A stretch of 64,000 nt of DNA. It comes from Pseudomonadota bacterium (GTDB lineage: Bacteria; Pseudomonadota; Gammaproteobacteria; Ga0077536). The position numbers were made by a program, and so were the translations under genes. The stretch is from assembly GCA_016719885.1 (NCBI GenBank), contig JADJYF010000026.1, forward strand, positions 124,001 to 188,000, read 5' to 3'. Within the stretch, counting starts at the first letter, position 1, and each line of letters starts with the position of its first letter. Shown here in pieces: positions 17,840 to 29,623 of the stretch. The notes beneath the pieces are model-generated. The model ran no database searches. It was not told where the DNA came from and worked only from the letters and a program-made list of their open reading frames with translations.

Positions 17840-19294
17840 CTAGCCGCTTGCCGGTGCGCGTATGACCACCTCCGTGCCCTGCCCCGGCTCGACGTTGAAG
17901 TCGAGGCGGAAGCCATGGGTGTGGCAGATCTTGAAGGCGATGGGAATGCCGAGACCGGTGCCGAAGCGCTTGGTGCTGGGGCCGGGCGTCAATTCGCTGG
18001 GCACGGGCTGAAACGGAATGCCGCCGCCCGCGTCGCGCATGGCGATGCGCACTTCACCGTCGTGCGTGGTCACCGACAGGTGCAGCGTCGTACCGGCGGG
18101 CGAGGCTTCGAGCGCGTTGTTCATGAGGCCGTACAGCGCTTGTTCCATCAGATCGCGATCGGCTTCGATGCGCGCCTCTTCATCCCAGGCGTCATGCTCG
18201 CAATAGAGCCCCTGCTCGGTGATGCGTGCGCTCAGCAGGCGCTCGACGGCGACCAACAATTCGGTGGCCTTGAGTACCTGCGGACGCGGCTTCAAGGGGT
18301 GCAGGTAGGACACCAGGGCCGTCACCCAGCGTCCCAGGCGATCGACGGTGTCGATGATGGCGGCGCGGATCTCGGCGAGTTCGGCCGGATTTTCCGAGCC
18401 GTCCAGAAGCTGCGCGTTGGCGCGTATGGCGGCCAGCGGATTGCGGATGTTGTGGGCGATGACGGGAATCAAGCCACCCTGCGCGGCCTGACGTTCCTGG
18501 TCGATGAGCGCGCGCTGGCTCTGCTCGAGTTCCGCGGCCATGCGGTTGATGCCGCGCGCGAGTTCCTGCACTTCACGCACGCCCTCGTCACGCAACGCTT
18601 CGCGCGCGCCACCCTGGCTCACCTCGCGCAGTCCGCCGAGCACGGCCTGCATGGGCCGCACGAAGCCCAGCGTCAGACGCCGACGCGTCAGCACCAGAAG
18701 GCCCACACCCAACAGCACGGGCACGCTCAGCAGCCACGGCGCGACGGCCAGCCGCTGGCGGACCTTGGCGTCCTGGCGGCCGATCTGTTGCGCGAGCAGC
18801 CCGGTGAAACCTTCGAACGCGGTTTCGAAATCGGCGACGAAACGCCGCTCGAATTGCGGGTCGAGCAGCCTGGCCCGCACCAGGCGATTCAAGGCATAGG
18901 GATCGGCGAGCGTTTCACGCAGGTTCGATTGCAACAGGCTGAAGGCGGTCTGCATGCCCTGCACGGCATAGTCCTCGGCGCGATGAGCCGACGCCCGCCT
19001 GAGCTCGTTGAACAGCTCCTGGATGGTCTTGAGATAGCGCGTATCGAGTTCGCGCGTGGCGGGATTTTCATCCAGCGCGGCGGCCGTCACCTCGTGCATC
19101 TGCTTGAATACCAGCGAGCGGATCTCCTCGGCGGTATGGCTCATGCCGTGCAGCCGTATGGTCTCCAGCGAAGACTGCTGCCACAGGTAACCCCACACCG
19201 CCGCCAGCGCGCCGGTGATGATGACCAGGGTAAGGAAGGCTAGCTCGTGTACGAGCAGGACGCGGCGCAAAGACTGCGGGCGAGCCTCGGGCAT
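17840..19294 (-). CDS. Membrane sensor histidine kinase, NtrB/HAMP type
   Basis: A 484-residue kinase. TM1 is at residues about 14-36, then a helical periplasmic domain, TM2 at about 186-203, and a HAMP region to about 258. The H-box VIAHNIRNPLAAI contains H281. The C-terminal ATPase has EQALYGLMNNALEASP, DAGGGIPF and GTGLGIPIAFKI. The Glu that usually follows the phospho-His (HEIRNP) is Asn here, a feature seen in some kinases and possibly relevant to kinase/phosphatase balance. The ATG at 19294 lies only six bases after a TATAAT box, so the transcript may be nearly leaderless. The NtrC-type regulator follows in the same operon. The signal is unknown. Confidence 0.9.
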   Translation of the reverse strand: MPEARPQSLRRVLLVHELAFLTLVIITGALAAVWGYLWQQSSLETIRLHGMSHTAEEIRSLVFKQMHEVTAAALDENPATRELDTRYLKTIQELFNELRRASAHRAEDYAVQGMQTAFSLLQSNLRETLADPYALNRLVRARLLDPQFERRFVADFETAFEGFTGLLAQQIGRQDAKVRQRLAVAPWLLSVPVLLGVGLLVLTRRRLTLGFVRPMQAVLGGLREVSQGGAREALRDEGVREVQELARGINRMAAELEQSQRALIDQERQAAQGGLIPVIAHNIRNPLAAIRANAQLLDGSENPAELAEIRAAIIDTVDRLGRWVTALVSYLHPLKPRPQVLKATELLVAVERLLSARITEQGLYCEHDAWDEEARIEADRDLMEQALYGLMNNALEASPAGTTLHLSVTTHDGEVRIAMRDAGGGIPFQPVPSELTPGPSTKRFGTGLGIPIAFKICHTHGFRLDFNVEPGQGTEVVIRAPASG

Positions 19295-19300
19295 GGCCGG

Positions 19301-19306
19301 ATTATA
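19301..19306 (-). promoter_or_regulatory. -10 box predicting a leaderless kinase transcript
   Basis: A perfect TATAAT on the minus strand ends six bases before the kinase ATG at 19294. With standard spacing, transcription would begin at or within a base or two of the start codon. No clear -35 is visible. Confidence 0.5.
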
Positions 19307-19355
19307 GGGCGGGCCCGGGCAGCGACAAACGGCTGCGCGTCGCCACGCCGCTAAC

Positions 19356-19367
19356 GGTTTGCAAACC
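19356..19367. promoter_or_regulatory. 12-bp perfect palindrome upstream of the kinase operon
   Basis: GGTTTGCAAACC is a perfect palindrome located about 50 bases upstream of the kinase -10 box. It has the size of a dimeric regulator site. No regulator can be assigned and it occurs once in this region as far as I can see. Confidence 0.35.
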
Positions 19368-19464
19368 CGGCCCGCGACATGCTGCCCGGGATGGCTGCCA
19401 TGTCGGCTGCCCGACGACGACCGCCATCGCGCATCAGAAATCCTTCACCGACAATCACCCTTCG

Positions 19465-19487
19465 AGGGGCGCGCAGCCCCTTTTTTT
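19465..19487 (+). terminator. Intrinsic terminator on the plus strand with no obvious gene
   Basis: AGGGGC and GCCCCT form a 6-bp stem with a 5-base loop followed by seven T, the form of a Rho-independent terminator reading on the plus strand. Both neighbours are minus-strand genes. The stretch 19295-19464 before it contains no open frame I can support. It might end a small RNA or an antisense transcript. Confidence 0.55.
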
Positions 19488-19500
19488 CTCGGGCCAGCGC

Positions 19501-20040
19501 TCACCACGGCCACATGCGGCGACTCAAGTCCCACTGGCCGGTCAACAGGTGGGACAGGAAGCCGACCACGTGCACGCCGATCAACACCAGCAGCGCGATC
19601 GAGCACAGCACGTGCAACTCGGTGAACAATTCATTGAGGGGCGCATCTCGCCAGCCCCAGCTCGGCAACGGCACACCGAACCAGTTGGTGGCGTAACCAC
19701 TGAAGCTCGATGACAGGTACCCGCTCAGCGGCTGCATCACCAGCAGCACGTAGAACGTCGCATGCACGCCACGCGCGAGATGGGCCTGCCAACGAGGAAT
19801 GCTGTCCGGCAACGGCGGCGGACGATGACCGAGACGCCAGGCCACACGCAGCCACAGCAGCACGAACGCACACAGCCCCAGTGACTTGTGCAATGCAAAA
19901 TAGTAACCGCGCGCCGGGCCCTTGGGCAGTTCGACCATGAACCAGCCGAGCATGAACAGGCAGCCCACCAGCAGCACCGTCGTCCAGTGCAGGAGCATGG
20001 CGACGCGGGTGTATTTCTGTGCCGAACCTGCGTCCGTCAT
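19501..20040 (-). CDS. Cytochrome b561 family protein
   Basis: A 179-residue, four-helix membrane protein of the bacterial cytochrome b561 (CybB-like) family. Candidate haem ligands are in MLLHWTTV, ALHKSLG, GVHATFY and the C-terminal GVHVVGFL helix. It starts MTDAGSAQKYTRVAMLLHW at ATG 20040; the frame stays open to 20106 but the family usually begins close to the first helix. No strong Shine-Dalgarno is visible. Members move electrons between quinones and periplasmic partners such as superoxide or carrier proteins. It stands alone, divergent from the L,D-transpeptidase gene. Confidence 0.88.
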   Translation of the reverse strand: MTDAGSAQKYTRVAMLLHWTTVLLVGCLFMLGWFMVELPKGPARGYYFALHKSLGLCAFVLLWLRVAWRLGHRPPPLPDSIPRWQAHLARGVHATFYVLLVMQPLSGYLSSSFSGYATNWFGVPLPSWGWRDAPLNELFTELHVLCSIALLVLIGVHVVGFLSHLLTGQWDLSRRMWPW

Positions 20041-20143
20041 TGCGGGAAGCGCCAGATGGAATGCGTGGATGAAGGTGGCGCTAGCGTAGCATGGGCCTGC
20101 ACGCATGGATTAGAATCAACGCGGCCCGGCGGCCTGCGCCGCC

Positions 20144-20812
20144 GTGCAACCGTTTCTGGGGTACGGTGACGTGAGTTTGAACAAGAAAAATTTCCCGGGC
20201 GCGTGCGTTGATGACGAACGCGCCTGTCGTGACGGCCGCGCGGCGGCGCGACGCCGCAAGCGATGGTCTCGACTCGTGACGATGCTGGCGCTGCTGGTCG
20301 CCAGTGCGCCCCTGTTCGCCGCCAGCTACGACATCGAGGTCAAGAAGAAGCAGCGCGTGTTGCTGGTCAAGGACGGCGAGCACGTGCGCGCGACCTTTCC
20401 CATCGCACTCGGCCGCGGCGGCCCCGGCGACAAGCACAAGCTCGGCGACAACAAGACCCCGGTCGGCACCTACCGCATCGTCGGCGTCAACGACAGCACC
20501 GCTTTCGACACCTTCCTGCGCCTCAATTATCCGAACGTCAAGGACGCCTTCTACGGCTTGAAGAGCCGCCTCATTTCGCGCCGCGAGTTCGATCGCATCG
20601 TCACCGCCCTGCGCCACAACCAGGTGCCGCCGCAGAACACTCGACTGGGCGGCGCGATCGGCATTCATGGTCTCGGCGAGGAGACGCCGGAGAAGGTCCA
20701 CATCCAGAACAAGCTCGACTGGACCCAGGGCTGCATCGCGCTGCGCAACCACGATTTGCACGAACTGCGCGAGTTCATCGAGGTCGGCACCCGCGTGGTG
20801 ATCTCCGAGTGA
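20144..20812 (+). CDS. L,D-transpeptidase (YkuD) family protein
   Basis: Up to 222 residues, with a basic N-terminus, a signal or anchor helix (VTMLALLVASAPLFAAS) and a YkuD domain. The catalytic motif is IGIHGLG followed by TQGCIALRN, with the Cys as nucleophile. GTG 20171 is a possible alternative start and would leave a more usual signal peptide; a TAGAAT box lies at 20111-20116. These periplasmic enzymes cross-link peptidoglycan or attach proteins to it, although the TPVGTY variety with ErfK-like spacing can have other roles. The next gene starts seven bases downstream, so the two are co-transcribed. Confidence 0.9.
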   Translation: MQPFLGYGDVSLNKKNFPGACVDDERACRDGRAAARRRKRWSRLVTMLALLVASAPLFAASYDIEVKKKQRVLLVKDGEHVRATFPIALGRGGPGDKHKLGDNKTPVGTYRIVGVNDSTAFDTFLRLNYPNVKDAFYGLKSRLISRREFDRIVTALRHNQVPPQNTRLGGAIGIHGLGEETPEKVHIQNKLDWTQGCIALRNHDLHELREFIEVGTRVVISE

Positions 20813-20819
20813 TTCTCGT

Positions 20820-21290
20820 GTGAGACGGAGCGCGGCATGGCTGCTGCTGTGGATGCTGTGCTGCGCCCTGCCGCTGCACGCCGCGCCGGTCGAGGTCAGC
20901 CCCGAGCAAGATCTCGTGGTGCGCTACACCGTCGACAAACCCTTCGACGACGTGGTGTTCGAACTCAACTTCGCGATCACCGACCACAATTTCCGCATCA
21001 CCGGGCGCAACAGCATAGGCGCGGGGCTGCGCGAGCGCGGCTACACGGACTTCCCCAACGTCGAGGTCATCCACTTCTGCAGCCTGGAACTGGCGCGGGA
21101 GGTGTTGCTGCTCGATCCCGGCTTCGTCGCGCACATGCCATGCCGGGTGACGGTGCACGAAGACAAGGGGCGGACCATTGTCAGTCTGATCAAGCTGCCG
21201 CTGAACAGCCCCGATCCGCGCGTCAACGATTTCGCGCGGCGCATGAACGCCACGCTCACCGAAATCGTCGAGTTCGCGGTCGGCATGTAA
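20820..21290 (+). CDS. DUF302 domain exported protein
   Basis: A 156-residue protein starting at GTG 20820, with a signal peptide (WLLLWMLCCALPLHAA) and a DUF302 fold: VVRYTVDKPFDDVVFELNFA, the central FCSLELAREVL and the C-terminal IKLPLNSPDPRVNDFA. DUF302 proteins are small alpha/beta proteins of unknown function, often periplasmic or outer-membrane associated. It begins seven bases after the L,D-transpeptidase stop, indicating a shared operon. A gap of 117 bases follows before the next gene. Confidence 0.8.
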   Translation: MRRSAAWLLLWMLCCALPLHAAPVEVSPEQDLVVRYTVDKPFDDVVFELNFAITDHNFRITGRNSIGAGLRERGYTDFPNVEVIHFCSLELAREVLLLDPGFVAHMPCRVTVHEDKGRTIVSLIKLPLNSPDPRVNDFARRMNATLTEIVEFAVGM

Positions 21291-21407
21291 AGGCAGCCGG
21301 CGCGGCGGAATCGTTTATGATGGCCGGCGGCCGCGGCCGCCGCCTGGTGCAGCGAGTGCGCCGACGGCCACGCGGGTCATGATTACAACGCATTGAGGGG
21401 AGCCGGC

Positions 21408-21980
21408 TTGGTATTACTCGGAACATCGGGCCTGGTCGCGGCCTACGTGGTGGTCGCGCTGTTGCTGCTGGTACTGAATCTCAATGCCCGCTGGTCGTGG
21501 ACGGTCAAGGCGCTCGCCATCGTGGTGGTCTCGGCGCTGTACCTCGTCACCTACTATTCCATTCCGCCGCTGCTGGGCTGGCCCACCGATCAGAGTCTGC
21601 CCAAGCGCTTCAATCTCATCGCCGTGTACGTGCAGGAGCCCGACAAGGCCAGCGGCCGCACCGGCGAGATCGTGCTGTGGGCAACCGACATGGCGGAAGG
21701 CCCGCGCGGTGGTGAGCCACGCGCCTACCGCGTGCCCTTCACCCAGGCCCTGCACCAGCAGGTGGAAGACGCCGCCAACAAGATCCGCAAGAACATGCCG
21801 CAGATCGGCGAAGTGAAGGACGAGAAGGACGCCGCCAACGCGCGCGCCTCGAGTTCGGCCAATGGCGAGCAGAAGAAGGTCGACACCGCCGGCAAGGCTG
21901 CGCATGCGGTGTCCGGCAGCCAGGCCAGCGCCATCATCGAGTTCTACGACCTGCCGGACCCGATGTATCCGGAAAAATAA
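21408..21980 (+). CDS. Conserved bitopic membrane protein of unknown function
   Basis: About 190 residues. I place the start at TTG 21408 because AGGGGAG lies about six bases upstream; an in-frame TTG at 21393 is less well placed. Two hydrophobic segments (residues about 3-23 and 32-48) are followed by a soluble domain of about 140 residues. That domain has EIVLWATD, a lysine/alanine-rich central stretch and the tail IEFYDLPDPMYPEK. I recognise no characterised family. Its stop overlaps the ATG of the vWA-FHA gene by one base (TAATG), so the two proteins are translationally coupled and probably act together at the inner membrane. Confidence 0.7.
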   Translation: MVLLGTSGLVAAYVVVALLLLVLNLNARWSWTVKALAIVVVSALYLVTYYSIPPLLGWPTDQSLPKRFNLIAVYVQEPDKASGRTGEIVLWATDMAEGPRGGEPRAYRVPFTQALHQQVEDAANKIRKNMPQIGEVKDEKDAANARASSSANGEQKKVDTAGKAAHAVSGSQASAIIEFYDLPDPMYPEK

Positions 21981-23509
21981 TGCCGACGCCGCGCGCCATG
22001 GAAGGTCGCCGGTCATTTCGACCGCCCATGCTGGCGCTCGTGTGCCTGGGGCTGCTATGGCCGGCGCTGGCGGCGACCGCGTCGACGCTGACCGAGCACA
22101 TGAGCATAGGCTGCGCGCAGGACACACCGACCCAGCTGCGGTGCCAGTATCGCCTGCTGGAAGGCGGACAACTGCAGGCGGTGGTGGCCGAGTGGCAGGA
22201 CCACACCGTCAGTGCGCGTCTCGGCGCCGCCTATCCTGCCGATGGCGACACCACCGCGCTGCTGGTGCTGGTCGATACCAGTGACCCGGCGCGCGCACCG
22301 GCGCTGCGTGCCGCCATAGGCCATATCGACGCCCTGCTCGCCGCCGCACCGGCCCATTTCCGCCTGGGTCTGGCCGCCTTCGATACCGACCTGCGCCTGC
22401 TCGCGCCGCTGGGCGCCGACGCCGCCGACATTCGCAAGGCGGCGGCCGGTCTCATCGCCAACGGTCGTACCACCGAGCTTTATCGCAATGTGCGCGATGC
22501 CCTGCGTGTGCTGGAAAAATCCAAGGCCACGCGCAAGGCGCTGCTGGTGCTGTCGGACGGCCTGGCCGAGGATTTCGCCTATCACCACGACGACGTGGTG
22601 AGCATGGCGCGCGCCAACGACATCGTCATCGATACCATCGGCTATCCGCGTTCGGTGCCGCAATCGGTGGCCTTGCAAACCCTGCGACGCCTGAGCGACG
22701 ACACCGGCGGCCATTACCTGCAGGCCAACCATCCCGATTTCAAACTGCCGGTCGAAGCGTTGCCCCATGTGCTGGGCTTGCTCGACGCCGGCGGTACGCT
22801 GGATTTCGATCTCGCGCCGCTGGTGGCGGCGGGCGCGGCCGGCGCGCTGGATTTGTCGCTGGCGTTTCAAACGCGCGACCAGAGTTTCCTGGTGCTGGCG
22901 CCGGCCACTCTGCCGAAGGCCGCGGCGGGCGCCGCGCCTGCTCCCGTGAGCGATGTCGCGCCGCCCCTCTCACCCGCCGCGCCGGCGCCCTTGCCCGCCG
23001 CGCCCATACCCGCCAATCCGCACCCCATCGATCTGAATGCCGGCCGCGTGTGGCCGTGGTTCGGCATCCTGCTGGCGCTGTCGACCATGATCCTGCTGGC
23101 GGTGCTGGTGCTGTACTGGCGCGTGCGCCGCCCGCCGGCGGCCAGCGCGGACGGCAGCGCACGACCGCTGGCGTGGCTGCAGCTGGCGGAGCTGCCGTAC
23201 ACGCGCCACGCAATCACCGCCACGCCGTGGCGTATCGGGCGCGGCCGCAACTGCGACGTGGTGCTGGACGATCACTCGGTGTCGCGCCTGCATGCCGAAG
23301 TGCGCTGCAACGATCAGGGCGTGCTCACTCTGCACGATCTCGAGTCTCTGAACGGCGTGTTCGTCAACGACACCCGCATCGAGTCCATCCAGCTGCGCGA
23401 GAACGACGTGGTCGACATCGGCGACGTGCGCCTGCGCTTCACGTTGCACGACGAAAGCCATGCGGCGCAGGAAGCGACCGTGATGGTGCGTACACGCACG
23501 CCGACCTGA
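21980..23509 (+). CDS. Membrane-anchored vWA and FHA domain protein
   Basis: A 509-residue protein with a signal sequence at residues about 14-33 and a von Willebrand A-like domain at about 90-270 (LLVLVDTSDPAR, KALLVLSDGLAED). A proline/alanine-rich linker, one transmembrane helix at about 356-381 and a cytoplasmic FHA domain at about 410-500 (WRIGRGRNCDVVLDD, SVSRLHAEV, LNGVFVND) follow. The metal-ion site is incomplete: the usual DxSxS reads DTSDP. FHA domains bind phosphothreonine, so a partner kinase is expected; the nearest one in the window is the cNMP-domain kinase at 61558, 38 kb away. The topology would link an extracytoplasmic sensor to a cytoplasmic phosphopeptide reader. Coupled to the membrane protein upstream. 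Confidence 0.85.
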   Translation: MPTPRAMEGRRSFRPPMLALVCLGLLWPALAATASTLTEHMSIGCAQDTPTQLRCQYRLLEGGQLQAVVAEWQDHTVSARLGAAYPADGDTTALLVLVDTSDPARAPALRAAIGHIDALLAAAPAHFRLGLAAFDTDLRLLAPLGADAADIRKAAAGLIANGRTTELYRNVRDALRVLEKSKATRKALLVLSDGLAEDFAYHHDDVVSMARANDIVIDTIGYPRSVPQSVALQTLRRLSDDTGGHYLQANHPDFKLPVEALPHVLGLLDAGGTLDFDLAPLVAAGAAGALDLSLAFQTRDQSFLVLAPATLPKAAAGAAPAPVSDVAPPLSPAAPAPLPAAPIPANPHPIDLNAGRVWPWFGILLALSTMILLAVLVLYWRVRRPPAASADGSARPLAWLQLAELPYTRHAITATPWRIGRGRNCDVVLDDHSVSRLHAEVRCNDQGVLTLHDLESLNGVFVNDTRIESIQLRENDVVDIGDVRLRFTLHDESHAAQEATVMVRTRTPT

Positions 23510-23523
23510 AGCCTCCCCGGTGG

Positions 23524-23812
23524 GTGCGAATTCATTCGCACATGGCGATGTCAGACTGAAGTCTGACCCACAACAAGAGGTGTATGACGAAGCTTCCCCG
23601 TGGGTCAGACTCCAGGAAACTCTGATTAAGCTACTGCGCTGCTCGGGCGCGGTGTCGCGTGCTCGCTCGCTCCTCGCCTATCTATCTGATATGTCTCGTC
23701 GCTCGCTGCGCGGCTCCTAGCGCGCGAGCATGCTCGCTACGCTTATTCAGAGCTTCCTTCAGTCTGACATTCGCCGGCCCGCATCCCCTCAAATGTGCGA
23801 ATGAATTCGCAC
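23524..23812. repeat. Compound inverted-repeat (REP/MITE-like) element
   Basis: The 303 bases between the vWA-FHA gene and tilS hold nested inverted repeats and no gene. GTGCGAATTCATTCGCAC at 23524-23541 reappears as its exact reverse complement at 23795-23812, and each copy is itself a 7-bp stem with a 4-base loop. Inside, 23604-23630 and 23742-23768 are inverted copies matching at 23 of 27 positions. A further 8-bp palindrome (GTCAGACT-GA-AGTCTGAC) lies at 23550-23567. The whole can fold into one long hairpin. The layout resembles REP/BIME or MITE elements mobilised in trans. The right end directly adjoins the tilS stop codon. Confidence 0.75.
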
Positions 23813-25174
23813 CTACAGGGGCCGCCACCGGAATGCCACGCCCGGCTCGTCAGGGCCGGCGCGAAACTCCGCGGCCACCGCGTGGCCCGGCACCACCGCC
23901 AGGTATTCACCGACGTAGAGCAAGGGCCAGCGTGCGCGTTGCCAGGGCGGCACGCGCCATTCCTGGAACAGGTGCTTGAGTTCGCGCCGCGCGCCGCGCG
24001 CATGCGGGCGCAGGCGTTCGCCGCCCGCGCGGTAACGTAGCGTCAGCGGCGCGGCAGCGAGCAGGGCGACGGATGCGCCCGCGCCCACGCACGATGCGGC
24101 GCTGAGTTCGCCGTGGGCAAGCGCCAGGTCCGGGAAGGGATGAAGCCAGCGTTGTTCTTCCTGCGTGGGGTCAGGCAGCACGTCCGCCGTCAGAAAGTAG
24201 CGATCGTCGTAGCGGCGCACCGCGACGCCGCACCACGCGGTGCACGGCATGCCGTCGCCACGCGCGCTCAGCATGTCATTGAGCATGTGCCGCAATTGCG
24301 CGCGCCCCGGCGGCGGCGCGCCGAGGCGCTGCAACCAGCGCTTGACGAGGTAAGGACGCAAGGCTTCGGCGCCGGAGCGCAACACGGCGAGCGGCAGCGT
24401 TGCCGACGTGCCGAGCAATTGATCCGCGACGCTCTCCAGCACCTCCGCCACTTCGCCCTGCAAGCGCGCCACTTCGGCCAGTGCCGCGGCCGCGTGCGGA
24501 AATTCCCGCGTCAGCACCGGCATCACCGCGTGGCGCAGGCGATTGCGCGCGAAACATGGCGCCTCGTTGCTGGGATCTTCCAGCCATTCGAGACCATGCA
24601 CGCGCGCGTGATTGAGTAATTCGGCGCGCGACTCGCCGAGCAAGGGCCGCCACACCCGCGTGTCGCCCCGCCGCCCTTGCGCGCGTATGCCGGCCAGTCC
24701 GTGGGGACCGGATGCGCGCAGGGCGTGCAGCATGACGGTCTCGACCTGGTCATCCTGGTGATGGGCGGTGAGCAGCGCGGTGCGCTCACCGCAACGCGCC
24801 ACGAGGCTCGCGTAACGCCGCTGCCGTGCCCAGTCCTCGACGCTCGCACCGGCCGGCGGCGTCGACGCCAGTCGCTCGTGGGAATAGGCCACGCCCCACT
24901 GCGCCGCCACGCGCGCGCAATGGCTTGCCCACGCGGCGCTGCCGTCCTGCAAGCCATGGTCGACATGGTGGGCGAGCAGTTCCAGCGCGCGACCTTGGCG
25001 CCAAGCGCACAGCAGGTGCAGCAGCACCGTGGAATCGAGGCCGCCACTGTAGGCCACCAGCAGGCGCTCGACAGCATTGCCCGCCAGCAGCGCGGCGAGG
25101 CGCGCATGACAACGCGCGGCGAACGCCGCCGCGCGCGTGGGATTCGGCGGCTGCTCAGCGATCGGTGTATTCAC
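23813..25174 (-). CDS. tilS: tRNA(Ile)-lysidine synthase
   Basis: A 453-residue TilS. The PP-loop ATPase motif SGGLDST is at residues 43-49, followed by HHVDHGL, HHQDDQVET and RNRLRHAVMP, then the TilS substrate-binding and C-terminal domains (ERLRPHARGARRELKHLFQE). The enzyme ligates lysine to C34 of the AUA-reading tRNA-Ile and is essential. GTG 25174 is chosen as start (VNTPIAEQ); it lies inside the end of accA, an overlap of 20 bases. The frame also opens seven codons earlier at 25195. The TAG stop at 23813-23815 touches the inverted-repeat element, which may have supplied it. It is last in the rpsB-to-tilS gene string. Confidence 0.95.
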   Translation of the reverse strand: MNTPIAEQPPNPTRAAAFAARCHARLAALLAGNAVERLLVAYSGGLDSTVLLHLLCAWRQGRALELLAHHVDHGLQDGSAAWASHCARVAAQWGVAYSHERLASTPPAGASVEDWARQRRYASLVARCGERTALLTAHHQDDQVETVMLHALRASGPHGLAGIRAQGRRGDTRVWRPLLGESRAELLNHARVHGLEWLEDPSNEAPCFARNRLRHAVMPVLTREFPHAAAALAEVARLQGEVAEVLESVADQLLGTSATLPLAVLRSGAEALRPYLVKRWLQRLGAPPPGRAQLRHMLNDMLSARGDGMPCTAWCGVAVRRYDDRYFLTADVLPDPTQEEQRWLHPFPDLALAHGELSAASCVGAGASVALLAAAPLTLRYRAGGERLRPHARGARRELKHLFQEWRVPPWQRARWPLLYVGEYLAVVPGHAVAAEFRAGPDEPGVAFRWRPL

Positions 25175-26144
25175 CCATCGCCGCGAACCGCGCACGTCGG
25201 CGCGTGACCAGTTCCTCGGGACGCAGCAGCGAAGGCTCTTCGAGCGCCGTCAGGACGGCGCTCTTCAGACGCGCCGCCGCGAGATCCGGGTCGCGATGCG
25301 CGCCGCCCAGTGGCTCTTCGATGACGGTGTTGATGAGGCCGAGCTTTTGCAGGCTGGCGGAAGTGATGCCCATGGCCTCGGCGGCATCAGCCGCGCGTTC
25401 GGCGCTCTTCCACAGGATGGACGCGCAACCCTCGGGCGAGATCACCGCGTAGGTCGCGTATTGCATCATGAGGATGCGATCGCCGACGCCGATGGCGAGG
25501 GCGCCGCCCGAACCGCCTTCGCCGATCACCGCCACCACGATCGGCGTACGCAGTCCCGACATCACCATGAGGTTGCGCGCGATCGCTTCGCTCTGGCCGC
25601 GCTCCTCGGCATCGATGCCCGGATAGGCGCCCGGCGTGTCGATGAAGGTGACGATGGGCAGCCGGAAGCGCTCGGCCATGTCCATGATGCGCAAGGCCTT
25701 GCGATAGCCTTCCGGGCGCGGCATGCCGAAGTTGCGCAACAGGTTGTCCTTGGTGTTGCGGCCCTTCTGGTGACCGATGAAGGCCACGCCGCGACCGTTC
25801 AGGCGCGCGATGCCGCTGACGATGGCCGGGTCGTCGGCGAACGCGCGATCGCCATGCAGTTCCTGCACGTCCTCGAACATGCGTGCCACGTAATCGAGCG
25901 TGTAGGGCCGCTTGGGATGGCGCGCGAGCTTGGAGATCTGCCAGGCATTGAGCGACGAGAAGATCTGGCGGGTCAGTTCCTCCGAGCGCTTGCGCAGTCG
26001 GTCTATCTCCTCGGAGATATTGATCGCCGAGTCGTCGCCGACGCGCCTGAGCTCCTCGATCTTGGCCTCGAGCTCCGCGATCGGCTGTTCAAAGTCGAGG
26101 AAATTGAAATTGACCTGGCCGCCGTCGGCGGGACGTTCAGTCAT
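25155..26144 (-). CDS. accA: Acetyl-CoA carboxylase carboxyltransferase subunit alpha
   Basis: A 329-residue AccA, full length for the family. The N-terminal coiled region starts FNFLDFEQPIAELEAKIEEL. The crotonase-fold core has VAFIGHQKGRNTKDN, FIDTPGAYPGIDAEERGQSE and GEGGSGGALAIGVGD. It pairs with AccD to carboxylate acetyl-CoA in fatty-acid synthesis. Start ATG 26144 is 11 bases after the dnaE stop. The order dnaE-accA-tilS is conserved in many gammaproteobacteria. Confidence 0.97.
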   Translation of the reverse strand: MTERPADGGQVNFNFLDFEQPIAELEAKIEELRRVGDDSAINISEEIDRLRKRSEELTRQIFSSLNAWQISKLARHPKRPYTLDYVARMFEDVQELHGDRAFADDPAIVSGIARLNGRGVAFIGHQKGRNTKDNLLRNFGMPRPEGYRKALRIMDMAERFRLPIVTFIDTPGAYPGIDAEERGQSEAIARNLMVMSGLRTPIVVAVIGEGGSGGALAIGVGDRILMMQYATYAVISPEGCASILWKSAERAADAAEAMGITSASLQKLGLINTVIEEPLGGAHRDPDLAAARLKSAVLTALEEPSLLRPEELVTRRRARFAAMGEYTDR

Positions 26145-26155
26145 GACCGCGGCCC

Positions 26156-29619
<3,464 letters not shown>

Positions 29620-29623
<4 letters not shown>

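Noticed and set aside
16394..19243. Plus-strand frame of about 950 codons opposite the sigma54 regulator and kinase
   Set aside because: Both minus-strand genes have complete catalytic motifs; the antisense product has no recognisable domain.
21416..22127. Possible minus-strand gene opposite the membrane protein and vWA start
   Set aside because: The plus-strand pair has a Shine-Dalgarno, coupled stop/start and transmembrane segments; the minus frame is compositionally random.
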